Shown in pieces: positions 1-11,475 of a stretch of DNA of 64,000 bases (position 1 is its first letter; the number at the start of each line of letters is the position of its first letter). A model generated the notes under the pieces. It was not told the DNA's origin. It ran no database searches and saw only the letters and a program-made list of their open reading frames with translations. Source of the stretch: Deroplatys truncata (lineage: Eukaryota; Arthropoda; Insecta; Mantodea; Mantidae); contig CM060990.1 in assembly GCA_030765065.1 (NCBI GenBank), positions 662,358,618 through 662,422,617 of the forward strand. The letters run 5' to 3'. Position numbers and translations under genes: made by a program.

Positions 1-944
1 GCTATATTTGCGCCGCATATTCTGGACAACATGACCAAAGGTGACAGCAACAGGAACTGTACTTTAGATGGCGTGGGTACACCATGTTAAGATACCGGGG
101 CATGTTTTCGCTCCAGTGCTAAACTTGCCTTCCAAATGAGCGCAATATCTCCCAGTTTAGAACATAACCAGAAACCCTATTTTATAGTGAAAATACTTCA
201 CAGTGGTCATTAATCCTCGTGTCACAACACATTTGCAGCTTAGAATATGCAAAACATCCTATCCTAATTTAAAATCCAACTGCTGCACCTTAATTGTGAA
301 TATAAAATCGATTCATTTAATTATTTCAATTCAGGATTAATTCATACTTATGATTTGAATTGAAACAAATTGTTTTAAAAATGGATCCCTGTACAAACTC
401 CCCCCTTAATATTTTTCTGACTACGCTGCTGGTTTTGTGTTGCATGCTTGGACTTAAAAAGACTTCAATCTCTCGAAAATTTCGGCAACATATCCTAATT
501 TGACACATCAAAAGTTATCTTCCAAAAGTTTAACATACTCTGGCTTTTCGTCCTCAAAAAATAAATAAATAAGAAGCTCGTATTATCCATAGAAAGCCAT
601 GGGGTTTCAGTGTGCAACAATAAATTGGTATGCCTGACCCCACATAGGCTCAAAAAGATTTTCTAACACTCTATACAAAACCGGTCTTATTTTTACATAA
701 TTTATCAATTTAATAGTCGTATTTAACACAGATTCTAAAAACCCCCCCTTCAACAGTTATACTTAATGCCTCCCTGTGTAAGAAACAATGAGTTCTTATA
801 ATAGTTGGGTTCACTAATCTTACGAAACATAAAACCTTTAATTTTCTCTGTTAATGACACTGTTCAAAGAGAGGTGCAAATTTTCCAAGATATATTACGT
901 TCAAGAAAATAATTATTAATACAATGATAATAATAGATTGTTGT
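1..944. other. no gene recognised
   Basis: AT-rich sequence. The only open frames are about 60 codons, with no recognisable motif and no splice-site pair that I could support. I see no repeat family shared with the rest of the window. Confidence 0.5.
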
Positions 945-1022
945 ACAAGTATTAAAAGTGGGGTTTTATTTTGCGAGTAGGACTACGACTACGAGCAAAA
1001 TAAAACCACTTTTAACACTTGT
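945..1022. repeat. short hairpin, 28-30-bp arms
   Basis: The left arm (945-974) and right arm (995-1022) are reverse complements apart from a 2-base length difference and one substitution. They share a TTTTATTTTGC core and enclose a loop of about 20 bases. This looks like a foldback element or a small MITE remnant. No target duplication was identified, and no transcript evidence can be seen. Confidence 0.6.
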
Positions 1023-1074
1023 GGCATATACTATTTTTTAGACAGCGCTTGAATTTGTAAAATATCAATAAAAT

Positions 1075-1318
1075 GTCGTCCTCCGTGATGTACTGGTTAC
1101 CATGCTAGCCTCTAGTTTCCGAGGTCGCGGGTCCAAACCCGGCGGAGGGCGATGGATTCGGGCGTAAAAATCCTTAGCATGGCTTCCTTCGGAAGGGAAG
1201 TTAAGCCGGTGGTCCCGTGCCGTAGATTTACGGATGTAAAAGAACAATTATCGGTCTTTCACGCCCTATCTAAAGGACCACAGCAGTTAAACAGCGTCCA
1301 TAAATAAAAAAGCTCAAT
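1075..1318 (+). mobile_element. SINE-A copy 1 (tRNA-derived), with target duplication
   Basis: The head is tRNA-like: an A-box-like stretch around GATGTACTGGTTACCATG and a B-box-like GGGTCCAAACCC, followed by a body shared with six other copies here and ending in CCATAAATAAA. A perfect 10-bp direct repeat TCAATAAAAT (1065-1074 and 1319-1328) flanks it, the signature of LINE-machinery retrotransposition. The apparent reading frame across it is an artefact of the SINE. Confidence 0.85.
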
Positions 1319-1328
1319 TCAATAAAAT

Positions 1329-1770
1329 AATATTATATTGATTTCCTGAAACTACGAGAAATCACGTTTAGAACGAGATCAATTCACGTGTATAACGAGA
1401 TTCTTGAAACAAGAGAAATGAGGTTAAAAACGATTTCAACTCTCGTATGTAGCGAGATATCAGATGTTTTGTTGAATCGCTAGCAGTCACTTTCAGTGAA
1501 ATTATTTTCAACAGGTTCTGCCTTATACCAGGCAATGAAGCCATTAGATGCTATATCATATTGCTTTCTGGATTTTTGGGGTAAGTACTTCTAGCGTTAT
1601 TCTTTCTGCCGCTACTGTAATTTCAACTTCTGAATTCATAATTGCCGCCATTTAATCTTTATGTAGATTCTACTAGATAAAAGAATAACGTTTTAGATAA
1701 AAGAAAGCACAAGGCTGACAATATATGGCATAGCTTAACTCCATAACGAAATACGATAAATTAAAAAAAA
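1329..1770. other. no gene recognised
   Basis: Spacer between two SINE-A copies. No coding frame, RNA gene or repeat family was recognised. Confidence 0.5.
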
Positions 1771-2034
1771 TTAGTTTTATTTATGGACGTTCTTTTAACT
1801 GCTATGGTCCTTAGCGTCCCATTCTATATTGGGTGTGAAAGACCGGTAATTTTGCTCAGAGGCCTCTCGAGGTTCTTTTACGTGCCGTAAATCTACAACA
1901 CAGGACCACCGGCTTTGCTTCTCTTCCGAAGGAAGCTATGCTAAGGATTTTTACGCCCGAAAAAAACCATCGCCCTCCGCCGGGTTTGAATCTCGGGAAC
2001 TAGAGGCTAGCGTGGTAACCACTACACCACGGAA
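1771..2034 (-). mobile_element. SINE-A copy 2
   Basis: Full SINE-A in reverse. On the plus strand it begins TTTTATTTATGGACG and ends with the tRNA-like head (ACCACTACACCACGG). The B-box region has lost about a dozen bases compared with copies 4 and 6. No clear target duplication was seen. Confidence 0.8.
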
Positions 2035-2646
2035 GTATGGCGATTTACACTATGAACAGATATTGCGATGAGGATTCCTTTATGGAGGGTCTAACACATT
2101 TTGAAACATGCCTTAACAAAGAGCAAAGCACAGTTAGTGTTACAGCATTTTCGTTTCTAAATTTTCAAACATCATTTAAGTGATCCGTTGATTATCCTTA
2201 GGATGCAAATATTGATTTAAATGTTGAGAATATTTGTAAATTATGTATTAAATAAACATGCCTTTTAAACGCAATATTTAAGTAGTTTGATTTCTCGGTT
2301 TTGCTATAAGTTATTTAACCTCATTGTTTAAGTGCATGACTCCTATTTAGAAATTTAAAGCATATTTGATTTTTTTATTTCATTTTTTTTCGAATTAGTG
2401 GTACATTTTTTATATATAGTCCACCGCTATGATAAATTCAGTCATTGAGTGTAAACGAAAGGATGCTCATCTGGTTTAAATAATAATTAAAATAGAAATA
2501 AAAGTTGATTTTGGTTTTGTCAAAGCAAAGCAACACCTTAACCCAAAGTATAACAATTCTTTTTTTTTTCTACAATTAAGGAGACACTCTGGTACCAAAT
2601 GGACTTTCCTCCCTAATCATCCAATTTTAATTAAATTTGGAGATTA
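2035..2646. other. no gene recognised
   Basis: AT-rich spacer with a poly-T run near 2385 and another near 2560. No supported gene or shared repeat. Confidence 0.5.
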
Positions 2647-2872
2647 AATTGAGTTTTATTTATGGATGCTCTTTAATTGCTGTGGTCCTTAGCCTCCCAT
2701 TCTATATTGGGCGTGAAATACCGGTAATTTTGTTCAGAAACCTCTTTATCATACTTGAGATTCTTTTACGTCCCGTAAATCTACGACACAGGACCACCGG
2801 CTAAACTTCCCCTTCTCCTCATGCTAAGGATTTTTACCCGAAAAAATCCATGCCATCCGCCGTGGTATAAGT
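2647..2872 (-). mobile_element. SINE-A copy 3, head deleted
   Basis: Same body as the other SINE-A copies (TTATGGATGCTCTTTAATTG at the tail side), but most of the tRNA-like head is missing. The sequence jumps from the region before the B-box directly to CCGTGGTATAAG. An old, internally deleted copy. Confidence 0.7.
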
Positions 2873-3265
2873 GTCATTGCTCTAGATTGAATATTTTTGG
2901 AGATAAAAATTATTTATGTTTTTACAAATAAATGGATAATTATAAAAGGTACACCTTTTGCAATTTAGAATTAAAATAGAGCTCTGAAATTTGGCATTTG
3001 ACTTGTTCCATTCCTATGTAATAAGCTTGTGCATTTGTTTTCCAAAGTATTAATATTTATTAGAAATGCGAATTTTTCTGTATTTAGAACAAAATAAAAA
3101 ATATTACTAATAATTGGAGAAGAAAGTAAAAAAGCATATATGTATGAGAGTAATCAACAAAGCAACGCACAGTTTTCATTAACAAGTTGTGTTCTACATG
3201 TTCTGAAAATTTTAGCCTGATTCATCAATATTTACTGCAAAAAAGTATACCTCAAAGGTTGCTAT

Positions 3266-3709
3266 GTGGAGAAAAAGCTATTTAAAGTTTGGGAACACAG
3301 TTGTTGGAGGTACTGCTCTTCACTTATCAATTTGAATTACACCAATTTTCAGACCGATTTCAAACGAAATATCTATAAATATACACAAATGTATTTGTGT
3401 TTTAACACAAATGCTGATATTCATAACTATAACACAAGAAATAAATCTAAACTGCACATTACAGTTCATAAAGGAACCCTATATGAAAAAATTTTATATT
3501 ATAGTGGCATTCAATTGTTTAATAAACTCCCCACATATTTAAAAAAAAAAGTTAAAACCCTAACAGTCTTCAAAAAAAATTTGAAAAAATCTGATGTGTT
3601 ACACTCACATTACTTTCTCTACTCTTGTACAAACTATTTTTACAAACGCTTATTCTCCATATGCTTCATGTTAATCAAGATGTTAATCTTATTGCTAATT
3701 TTCTTGTAG
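3266..3709 (+). pseudogene. CR1-like LINE, C-terminal end of ORF2 (5'-truncated)
   Basis: The 147-residue open frame carries the C-terminal signature of CR1/jockey-type non-LTR reverse transcriptases. HNYNTRNKSKLHI is followed by YSGIQLFNKLPTYLKKK and then FKKNLKK, with a spacing typical of the tail after the RT domain. The RT catalytic region is absent, as in a 5'-truncated insertion. It continues directly into a roughly 780-bp 3' untranslated region (3710-4492) found in six further places in the window. The start codon listed is only the first ATG in the open frame. Confidence 0.7.
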
Positions 3710-4279
3710 ATGCAACGGGAATATGGTAGTATTTAAGCGATAGTCAAATCTTTTAAGAGCTGGTTGCTATGTGGTGCATTCCATTCTCTTTGTATGTCCA
3801 GGATATAAAAAAATGAATAACGAATTCCCATTTGAGAAAAAGTATTGGAAAATTTAAGGAAATAACAAGCAATATCTCGAAAATGGTTCACTCAACAACA
3901 AAAATGTATATGACATAAATTGTGTATTTTAACGCGTTCTACATTATTTGTGTAGTAAAATTTTGTCTATCTCTTATGGTTTACCAGTTATGCAAAAGTC
4001 GTTCACAATGAAGAATACTTTTGGAGACATTCCCAGAAAATTCCAGATATACATTTCATTTGTTGTGAAAATATTTTAAACATATGATATTTTAATCAAA
4101 ATCGTTAGAGCCATTTTTGAGAAAATTAAAATTTTCGAAAAATGTTCCATGTAAAGGGTAATCTGGGTTGGGGGGATTTTCTTGAAAACCTTTGTGTCAC
4201 ATCTCTGGAAGATGCTGAACCTAAATACCAAGTTTGGTGTTTATCCGACTGTTCGTTTCTGAGTTATGCTGTTCTCTCA

Positions 4280-4327
<48 letters not shown>

Positions 4328-4492
4328 CACACACCCGCGCGCGCGCGCGCGGACATGTTTCCAAAAATGCGTTTTTTGGATTCAGGGGGTCTCAAAACAT
4401 ATATTTCCACGAAATCTCGGTATCGAATTTTTGGGTGGAATACAATACTTCCCCTACTTACTATACGTAGTAGACAAAGTAAAAATTACTAA
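3710..4492 (+). repeat. repeat R, copy 1: 3' UTR of the CR1-like LINE
   Basis: It shares its whole layout with 6605-7150, 29795-30735, 36300-37080, 53720-59390 (split), 62395-62930 and 62935-63860. Diagnostic words are ATACCAAGTTTGGT, a CA-rich microsatellite, GGACATGTTTCCAAAAATGC, and a terminal TACGTAGTAGACAAAGTAAAA. Because the CR1-like coding end precedes it here, and the end of that coding region (TGATGTGTTACACTC onwards) also precedes copy 3, I infer that R is the LINE's 3' tail. Confidence 0.75.
4279..4351. repeat. compound microsatellite (GCAC)n-(CA)n-(CG)n
   Basis: Nine or so GCAC units pass into CA and then into CG dinucleotides. It lies at the position where all R copies have a CA-rich stretch, so it is an expansion of an ancestral simple repeat within the LINE tail. 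The open frames of this stretch (His-Ala-Arg-Thr repeats) are artefacts. Confidence 0.9.
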
Positions 4493-4983
4493 TACAGGGT
4501 TATGTTTATTCAGTGGAAGAATATCTAGAAATGAATTAGTTCATAAGCTTTCTTATGGAATAAACTAAGTTTACAATTCCAAAATTTAGTTTAGGTACCT
4601 ACTCATGTAAGAAATTAGGATTTCTGTATTTGTATATTACATCTAATTAGGCCTGTTCTTTTTGTACTAATAATTGTATTGTTGATGAAGCCAATATTTC
4701 TGTATTGAAATCAAGCGGTGAATAAAATTTGAATGTACTGGAATTTAGTCTAGACATGTTGAAGATACTGAATTTTTTTTTTTTTTTTACCATTTTGGTA
4801 CCAAACTGTCCCCTTAAGGGAGGCTATAACCCCTCTTAGCCCCTTCCTGGGCCCGCCTATGGACACGCGTCATTGGGTGAAGTGAACAAAAATAAGTTCT
4901 TCTACAACTGGGATGTTTTAAGTTAATACTTGCGATTTAGTGAAAAAAAATACTAGTTTTAAGGGCGAACACAACCGAATTAA

Positions 4984-5260
4984 ATTGAAATTGAGTTTTA
5001 TTTATGGACGCTCTTTAACTACTGTGGTTCTTAGCGTCCCATTCTATATTGGGCATGAAAGACCGGAAATTTTGCTCAGAGGCCTCTTATCAGGCTTGAG
5101 GTTCTTTTACGTGCCGTAAATCTACAACACGGGACCACCGGCTTTACTTCCCTTCCGAAGGAAGCCGTGCTAAGGATTTTTACGCCCGAAAAAATCCATC
5201 GCCCTCCGCCGGGTTTGAACCCGCGACCTCGGGAACTAGAGGCTAGCACGGTACCAGTAA
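4984..5260 (-). mobile_element. SINE-A copy 4, with target duplication
   Basis: Nearly full-length SINE-A. The B-box-like GGGTTTGAACCC, GAGGTCGCGGG equivalents and the tRNA-like head are present on the minus strand. A perfect 13-bp direct repeat ACAACCGAATTAA (4971-4983 and 5261-5273) flanks it. Its clean duplication and good head suggest one of the younger copies. Confidence 0.88.
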
Positions 5261-5273
5261 ACAACCGAATTAA

Positions 5274-6604
5274 GAAAACGCTAGTAAAATGTTGCTTTCT
5301 TTCCAGTTCAAACTACAAAATGTGCGAATAAACACAAGCTAGATCGTTTTCACCCGTTGTATTGCCGTTACCTTGTTTATGGGTCTAGCTAAAGCTGAAA
5401 TTTTCCAATTTAAACTTGCCATCATTATGACAGTTTTATTCGCACATTTTAAGTTAAAGCTACAGCTATAACTTAATATTTGAAAGTTAATACTAAAGTT
5501 AAGGCCGTTAAAGTATTCAAAATGCACGTGCGTATGTAGTCAAAAGTAATCTAACTACTGAAGAATAAATACTATGCTATTCTCACTCTTGTTGGAAGTA
5601 CTTGTATGGTTTGCCAAGTAGTACAAAATATACAAGATAGCAAAACTGGTTGGACTCGCCAGCAGATTTTTAAGGGGACGTTCTGCATATGAGAAATAGA
5701 AAAAAAAACCTCTTAAGACTTATGAAAATTAAAAATTCTTACTTTGATCCTTGCAAAGGCGGCCCTTTAATTCTCTGACGAGTGCTCCTCTCAGCATCAC
5801 ATACTCTGTTGTTTTCCCACTAACAGTCATCACGACACGCAACAGGAACACATGATTCAATTGCCAGTCAAAACTACGAACGGCAACAGCCATTGTTGCT
5901 GCCGTCACCAAAGAAACAGGAAAGAGAAAAGAATGTTTAACGAAGAAATAGCGACATACTTTGTAGACATTGAGCCAACGAAACGAAAAGCATAATTTTT
6001 CGTTTTGTGCCCAAAGTCGTTTTAACTTCAAAAACCTGAAAACGCGTGACACTCATTTATACTTTCTCAAAATCATAATTAGAATTAACAAAATACTATA
6101 TAACATATTTCAAACCTACCCGTTCGTAAGAGTTGGCTCTGAACAAAAGTAATCAGCTTCAAACTATACGTTGCTGCTTATAGGACCAGTACACAAGAAG
6201 CACAGAACAGCATTGAAGAAGTGCCCTGCCAAATGCGGCTTTCATACACGGAACACAGTGACTGATGACGTCTTTCAGGGCAGTAGAACCAATATCGGCA
6301 GCTAAACATTAAAACACGCTAACATTTTGCTTTGCTCATGAATAATGTGTTCATCTCACGCCTACTGATTACTATTGGGTAAATATACCGTATATATATA
6401 ATTATTAATTTAATATTGCAAACAAGTTAACGTTCCATTCGTAATTTTCTGCTACTTCGGCGAGTCTACGTCGAGCAGCAGTTGGCAACTTGTTTCTCCT
6501 CTATTCCACTCCAGCATTGGCCAGCTAATGGCGCGAAATTCAAAAGCATCTTCGCATCCGTAGGCTTGACGCAGTAGCCATGATCCTATGCATTCATCCC
6601 GAAA
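5274..6604. other. no gene recognised; small inverted repeat inside
   Basis: No supported coding region. The 16-base word AAAATGTGCGAATAAA occurs at about 5316-5331 and inverted at 5434-5449, possibly the ends of a degraded MITE of about 150 bp. The 107-residue minus-strand frame at 5729-6052 has no recognisable motif. Confidence 0.4.
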
Positions 6605-7150
6605 GGTTCCAGATGTTTTCCTTTTACATAAATTGTATGTTTTAACGAGATCTACGTTTTTTGGGGTAATAAAATTTTGTGTATCCTTCCCTTATGGTTT
6701 ACCAATTACACAAAGGTGATTCAATATGAGGAGAACTTCACAGGATATTCCCAGGAAATTCCAGATATACATTTAATTTGCCATAAAAATATCTTAAATA
6801 TATGGTATTTTAATCAAAATCATTAGTACTACTGTTTAGAAAATAAAAATTGATGAAATATTTTCCATTTAAAGGGTACTTTGGGTGGAGGAATTTTCTT
6901 GAAAAGCTTTGTATTGCATCCTTGGAAGATACTGAACTTAAATACCAAGCTTGGTATTTAATTGATGTTTTGTTTTTGATCTATGCTGTTCACACAAAGA
7001 CAAACACAGACTCTTTTCTAAAAATGCTTCTTATGGATTCAGGGAGCCTCAAAACATGTATTTTCAGTGAAATGTCTGTATCAAATTTTGTGTGGAATGC
7101 AATACTTCCTCTATTTGCTATAAATAAGTAGCAGAGAAAGTAAAAATATA
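6605..7150 (+). repeat. repeat R, copy 2
   Basis: Diverged copy of the CR1-like LINE tail. It follows copies 1 and 3 from the segment after the coding end through AAATACCAAGCTTGGTATTT to a terminal GCAGAGAAAGTAAAAAT. It lacks the long microsatellite of copy 1, and no coding part remains. Confidence 0.75.
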
Positions 7151-7640
7151 TTTTAAAATATCTGCAGCCATTTCTACCTTTCAGACAATAGATGGTATGG
7201 CAGTTGTTGCATCTGACTTTAATGCAACCTTCTTGGAATAAAATATGTGTTTAAATAAGTTGATGTTGGGAACATTGCACAAATAAGCATAATAATAAGG
7301 TTGTGCAATGTCCTTTTTTTTCATTCTTTCACTACATTTTATTCAATTTTATTTCAGTGAAATGCTATATATTTATTCTTGTATAATGGTTCATTACAAA
7401 AGTAAGTCAAGTGAGTGACAATAAGTTGAGTGCAGTTATTCTCTTGTTGGTACCTCTTTGAATTTCAAAATGTCTTAGTCTATTAAATAAGTTATTTAAA
7501 GTCTTTTTTGTTTGCCCTGAAAGCTTTAGTCATACTTATTGTTGGATGAAACCCTTTGATTTTGTTTTGTATCCTGTTGCGATGTTTTTAAGACACAAAA
7601 TATATATGAGAAGTGTTATAAAAAGTGAAACTTTTATAAT
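7151..7640. other. no gene recognised
   Basis: AT-rich spacer between a LINE tail and a MITE. Nothing supported. Confidence 0.5.
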
Positions 7641-7644
7641 ATTA

Positions 7645-8032
7645 GGAGAGGTAATGTGAGTTGACTTTTAAGACACTTGTAGTTTCATCTACTTAATTTA
7701 CTTCAGGTGTGTTTTGAAGATCATTTGTCTTCATTTTTAGCAGTTTGTCGACTGGTTCTTGAAGAGTGAGTTCGGCTGTAGTTGTGTCTCTGCTGCCATC
7801 TGGTTTTATGGTAGGTAATCCTAAGATGTCAACTGCTGGAATTTAGGCATACTTTGAGAAATTTAATGACCACAAAATGTCATAGAATTATCTTCCATAA
7901 AACCAGATGGCTGCACAAACAAAACTACAGCAGGAACTTCCTCTTCTACAACAATTGATGAGAAACACAACCTAAGTAAATTAAGTAGGTGAAGTCATAA
8001 GTGTCTTAAAAATTGACTTACGCTACTTTTCC
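7645..8032. mobile_element. 388-bp foldback MITE with TA target duplication
   Basis: The two halves are long imperfect inverted repeats. GACTTTTAAGACACTTGTAG...CTACTTAATTTACTT on the left is answered by AAGTAAATTAAGTAG...AAGTGTCTTAAAAATTGACTT on the right. The inner parts (CCATCTGGTTTTATGG and CCATAAAACCAGATGG) are also paired, so each arm is roughly 170-190 bases. TA dinucleotides flank it (7643-7644 and 8033-8034), consistent with Tc1/mariner-type mobilisation. No coding capacity. Confidence 0.75.
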
Positions 8033-8216
8033 TAGTATGTTTTTTTTGGTCAATCACACTATAATATGCTGCTTACATGTGATGTAACTGATCTATAATG
8101 GCATCCATAATACTTCAGCCACTCATTATGATCTTAGTTGGTGGCACATGCAGCTCTCCTATACCTTTTAACACCTTTTCATTTCATTTCATTTTTATTG
8201 ATCCAGTTAATTGTTA

Positions 8217-8460
8217 CGTACAGAAGTACAGTCAATGTTGGATACATCAAAGTAAGATAACAAAATATTTACGAGATATTACAAAAATTAATAAACCAAA
8301 ATATGTATAAGTTTACAAAAAAATAAATTATGATTACATATGTACAAAAGGTGCAATCAATATTGGACATGTCAAGGTAAGATTACAAAATATTACAAAA
8401 TTTATCAAACCAAAATATGTGTAAGTTTCCAAGAATAAATTATAATTACATGTTAAAGTA
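8217..8460 (-). repeat. tandem duplication (unit about 124 bp) in a LINE 3' UTR
   Basis: Two head-to-tail copies share words such as CAAACCAAAATATGTRTAAGT and TAAGATWACAAAATATT, with about 80-85% identity by eye. The duplication lies directly downstream of the minus-strand jockey-like LINE and is probably part of its 3' untranslated region. Confidence 0.6.
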
Positions 8461-8488
8461 ATTATAAATTCTCTTTAGTTAAGAATTC

Positions 8489-10560
8489 TTAAATAGAGTA
8501 AATGCAGTGGTTAATCAAATATGCCTTTAAAGAGTGTTTGAGAGTATTTTCTTGCTTAATTCCTTTCATAGATTTTGGTAGACAGTTGTATATCTTTAGT
8601 CCGGAATGTAATATACTTTTTTGGCACAGAGAGGTATTATGTTGAGAAATATGTAGATTATTGGTTTGCCTTGTATTATGCTGGTGCATTGTTTCATTCC
8701 TCATGAAGGGGGAATCTGTATTGTTTGTAGTTTTGTGGATGAACATTATTGTTTCAAATATATAGATGCAAGAGAGTGGAAGTATGTTTAATGATTTAAA
8801 CAGGGGTTTACATGACAATCTTGAACTTGCCCCAGTCATGGCTCGAATTATTTTCTTTTGCATTATAAAGCATGTTTTGCTTGCTGCTGACTCGCCCCAG
8901 AATATTATGCCATTTTGTAATAAAGAATGGACGTATGCAAAATAAGCCATTCTGGTGGTCTCTATCCTTATGCTTCCTGCTAATATCCGCATCATGTAAC
9001 ATGCGGTACCTAGCTTTTTATTTATATGACTTATGTGGTTTTCCCATTTCAAATTGTTTTGGACCCAAAAACCAAGAAATTTTGTTTTTCCACTTTCTCG
9101 ATAGTCTGGTTAAAAAGTTGGATTTGGGGAGCTAGATATTCATTATTTGCTTTTGTATGGATGTCCATTGCAACCGTCTTGCTGATGTTTATCATAAGGT
9201 TATTTTGCGTGAAATAATTAGCTATTTTGTCTGATATTTGATGAACTGACTTTAGAAAGCTATCTTTCTTGTTTGACCTAATAAGAATATTCGTATCATA
9301 AGCAAAGAGAAAGGACTTGGCGTGAGTGTCATCTAAAGCAAAGTCATTTATAAAGAGCAGAAATAGTATTGGACCTAATATGGAACTTTAAGGTACTCCA
9401 TAGGTAATCACAAGGGAACTTGATCTATAGTTTTTTAACTCATAGTTTCCTCTGTGTTTGATTTGTACAAGCTGTTTCCTGTGGTATAAATATGAATTGA
9501 TCCACTTGTGGGGTAACCCTCTAATTCCGTAATTTTCTAGTTTTGCTAGTAGATTTTGCGGTCAGTTGTATCAAAGGCTTTTGACAGGTCTAAGAATATT
9601 GCCGAGATATGGTCTTTTATATCAATGGCCCTGAGGGACTCATACATAAAAGAGAATATAGCTGTTTCAGTAGAACGGTTACTTCTATAGCCATGTTGGT
9701 TGCTAGATAACAGGTTATTTGTTTCTATGAAGCTCAAAAGTCACTTATAAAAAAGCTTTTCCAAAATTTTTGAGAATACTGATAGTAAAGCAATGGGTCT
9801 GTGGTTTTCCATATTATTTCGTTCTCCTTTTTTGTATAGCGGTTTAACGAAAGCTGTTTTTAGACAGGTGGAAAAAACTCCACTACTAAAGGATTCATTG
9901 CATAAGTACGTTAATGGCTGGACGATTAGATGAACACATTGTTTAATAAGGAAATCTGGTATCTCGTCTATTCCAGCTGAATGTTTTGGTTTTAGGTCCT
10001 TTATTATTTGCAGAATTTTTTATTCGGTTGTCGGGGCAAGGAACAGTGAATCTTTCATTAGACCACTAGTTTTGACAGTTATAGGTGCATTTGTAGTTTG
10101 TTTACTATGTTCTATTAGGTTTTTTGCTATATTAGTGAAATAAGTGTTGAAGGAGTTAGATATATCAGTAGGGTCTGTGATATAATTAGAGTTTTCTTTT
10201 AAGGTAATGTTACTGGGCTGAGGTAGAATGCCTGTAGTTTCTACTTGCCATATAGCCTTTGATTTATTATTTGCTGTTTTGATTATTTTGTCATTTGCTT
10301 GACATTTGGCTTTTCTTATAAACCTAGTTAGTATTTTTTATAGTTATTATAATGATTTTTTAATGTGGGGCTTAAAGAGTGGGATTTTAATAGACTATGT
10401 AAGTAGCATTTCTTTTCACATGATTTTTTTATACCAGAAGTAATCCAATGATTATTATTATTATCATAATGTTTCTTAACTTTTTTCAGTGGGAAGGCTA
10501 CATTTAAGAGAATTGAAGTGTTTGGATGAAAGAGTCAAATTTGCTACAGACAGTGCCTTT
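8489..10560 (-). pseudogene. jockey/CR1-like LINE ORF2, decayed
   Basis: Reading the minus strand, pieces in order match a non-LTR reverse transcriptase. A linker region (NNHWITSGIKKSC) is followed by HRPIALLSVFSKILEK, then QHGYRSNRSTETAIF, then IFLDLSKAFDTTD (9546-9737). Next comes the GVPQGS box with its Gln codon changed to a stop (GVP, TAA, SSILGPILF, near 9385), then the FADDT box as FAYDT (near 9295). The tail KWENHISHINKKLGTACY through HQHNTRQTNNLHI and YNCLPKSMK lies in an intact 187-codon frame (8489-9052). A mutated catalytic aspartate, stops and frameshifts show that it is dead. The 5' part is missing. Confidence 0.85.
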
Positions 10561-10974
10561 GTATAATCCTTCCCAAGATTCTTTACTGATTAGATGTAAG
10601 AAATAGTGGATATTTTGATCATTTATACACCTTCGAAGCAGCAGTCCACTGGGATCTGTTCCCCCAATAAACAATAAAATATGTGTATTTAAAATAAATT
10701 CTGTTCATTGTAAATTTGATATTCTAATAAATTGAGTTCATTTCCTTTGTTTCAATATCATTCAATATATGTTACTTGCAAAAAATCAATAAATATGACC
10801 TCTTGGATTAAATAGTACTGTCATCTGTTGCAGTACTCACAAAAATACTCAAGGTCTTGCAATCATGCTGCCATCCAATCAGTATTTAATTACATACAAT
10901 TAACAAGGTCAGATATTTTTGTAAAAATTACAAATTTTGAAATTGTGGTGTGGTCCACCAAAGACAGTAGTATG
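10561..10974. other. no gene recognised
   Basis: Sequence upstream of the truncated LINE. No coding frame or shared repeat supported. Confidence 0.5.
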
Positions 10975-11083
10975 CAACTTGACTATAATGGTAATTAAGA
11001 TGCTCATATGAAAATGATGAAACTCACTACCGCTCATTTTATAAACATCTGACATCTTAATTACCACCATTATAGCCTTGTTG
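10975..11083. repeat. foldback element, about 45-bp arms
   Basis: The left arm (10975-11017: CAACTTGACTATAATGG...TAATTAAGATG) is complementary to the right arm (11034-11083: CATCTTAATTA...CCATTATAGCCTTGTTG), with a few indels and a loop of about 16 bases. It is probably a MITE remnant. No clear target duplication. Confidence 0.6.
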
Positions 11084-11471
11084 TATAATATACTATTTTA
11101 TGCTTCTGGTCAAATGAAGGAAACCTTAACTCAATCAGATAAATCAATATAGAAGCGCTTTGTAAAAATGTGACACATTACTTGCCTTCCCCCTCCAAGC
11201 ATAAGGAGCTGACTACAGACCCAGTTCATTAGTAAGTAGAAACATACATTTGTTGGCATCCTGTATGCTTTCAAGTAACAGGAGTCCAAAAACCAATTCC
11301 TAACAACACTTAAGATCATGAAGGTTCTAAGTAAGTCTGAGAAGCTTTTGTCTTTCACTTCCCCTATCATCTCTGAAATTAAATAAACATTTGCAACATC
11401 ATACAAGTCAAGTGACCTACCTTTACGGCCACCTAGCAGAAAAATGGTGTATCTGCCAAAGTTTTGTCACA
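11084..11471. other. no gene recognised
   Basis: The 91-codon minus-strand frame here (11131-11406) has no motif that I recognise. An acceptor-like pyrimidine tract plus TTTCAG occurs near 11380 on the minus strand, but no matching donor or conserved protein supports an exon. Confidence 0.4.
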
Positions 11472-11475
11472 TTAA

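Noticed and set aside
1076..1150. A tRNA gene at the head of SINE-A copy 1
   Set aside because: The unit is repeated seven times with a shared non-tRNA body and target duplications.
4142..4568. Three overlapping frames of about 80-115 codons with His-Ala-Arg-Thr repeats
   Set aside because: They are translations of a microsatellite inside a LINE 3' UTR.
11131..11406. Host exon on the minus strand
   Set aside because: Acceptor-like tract only; no donor, no recognisable protein pattern.
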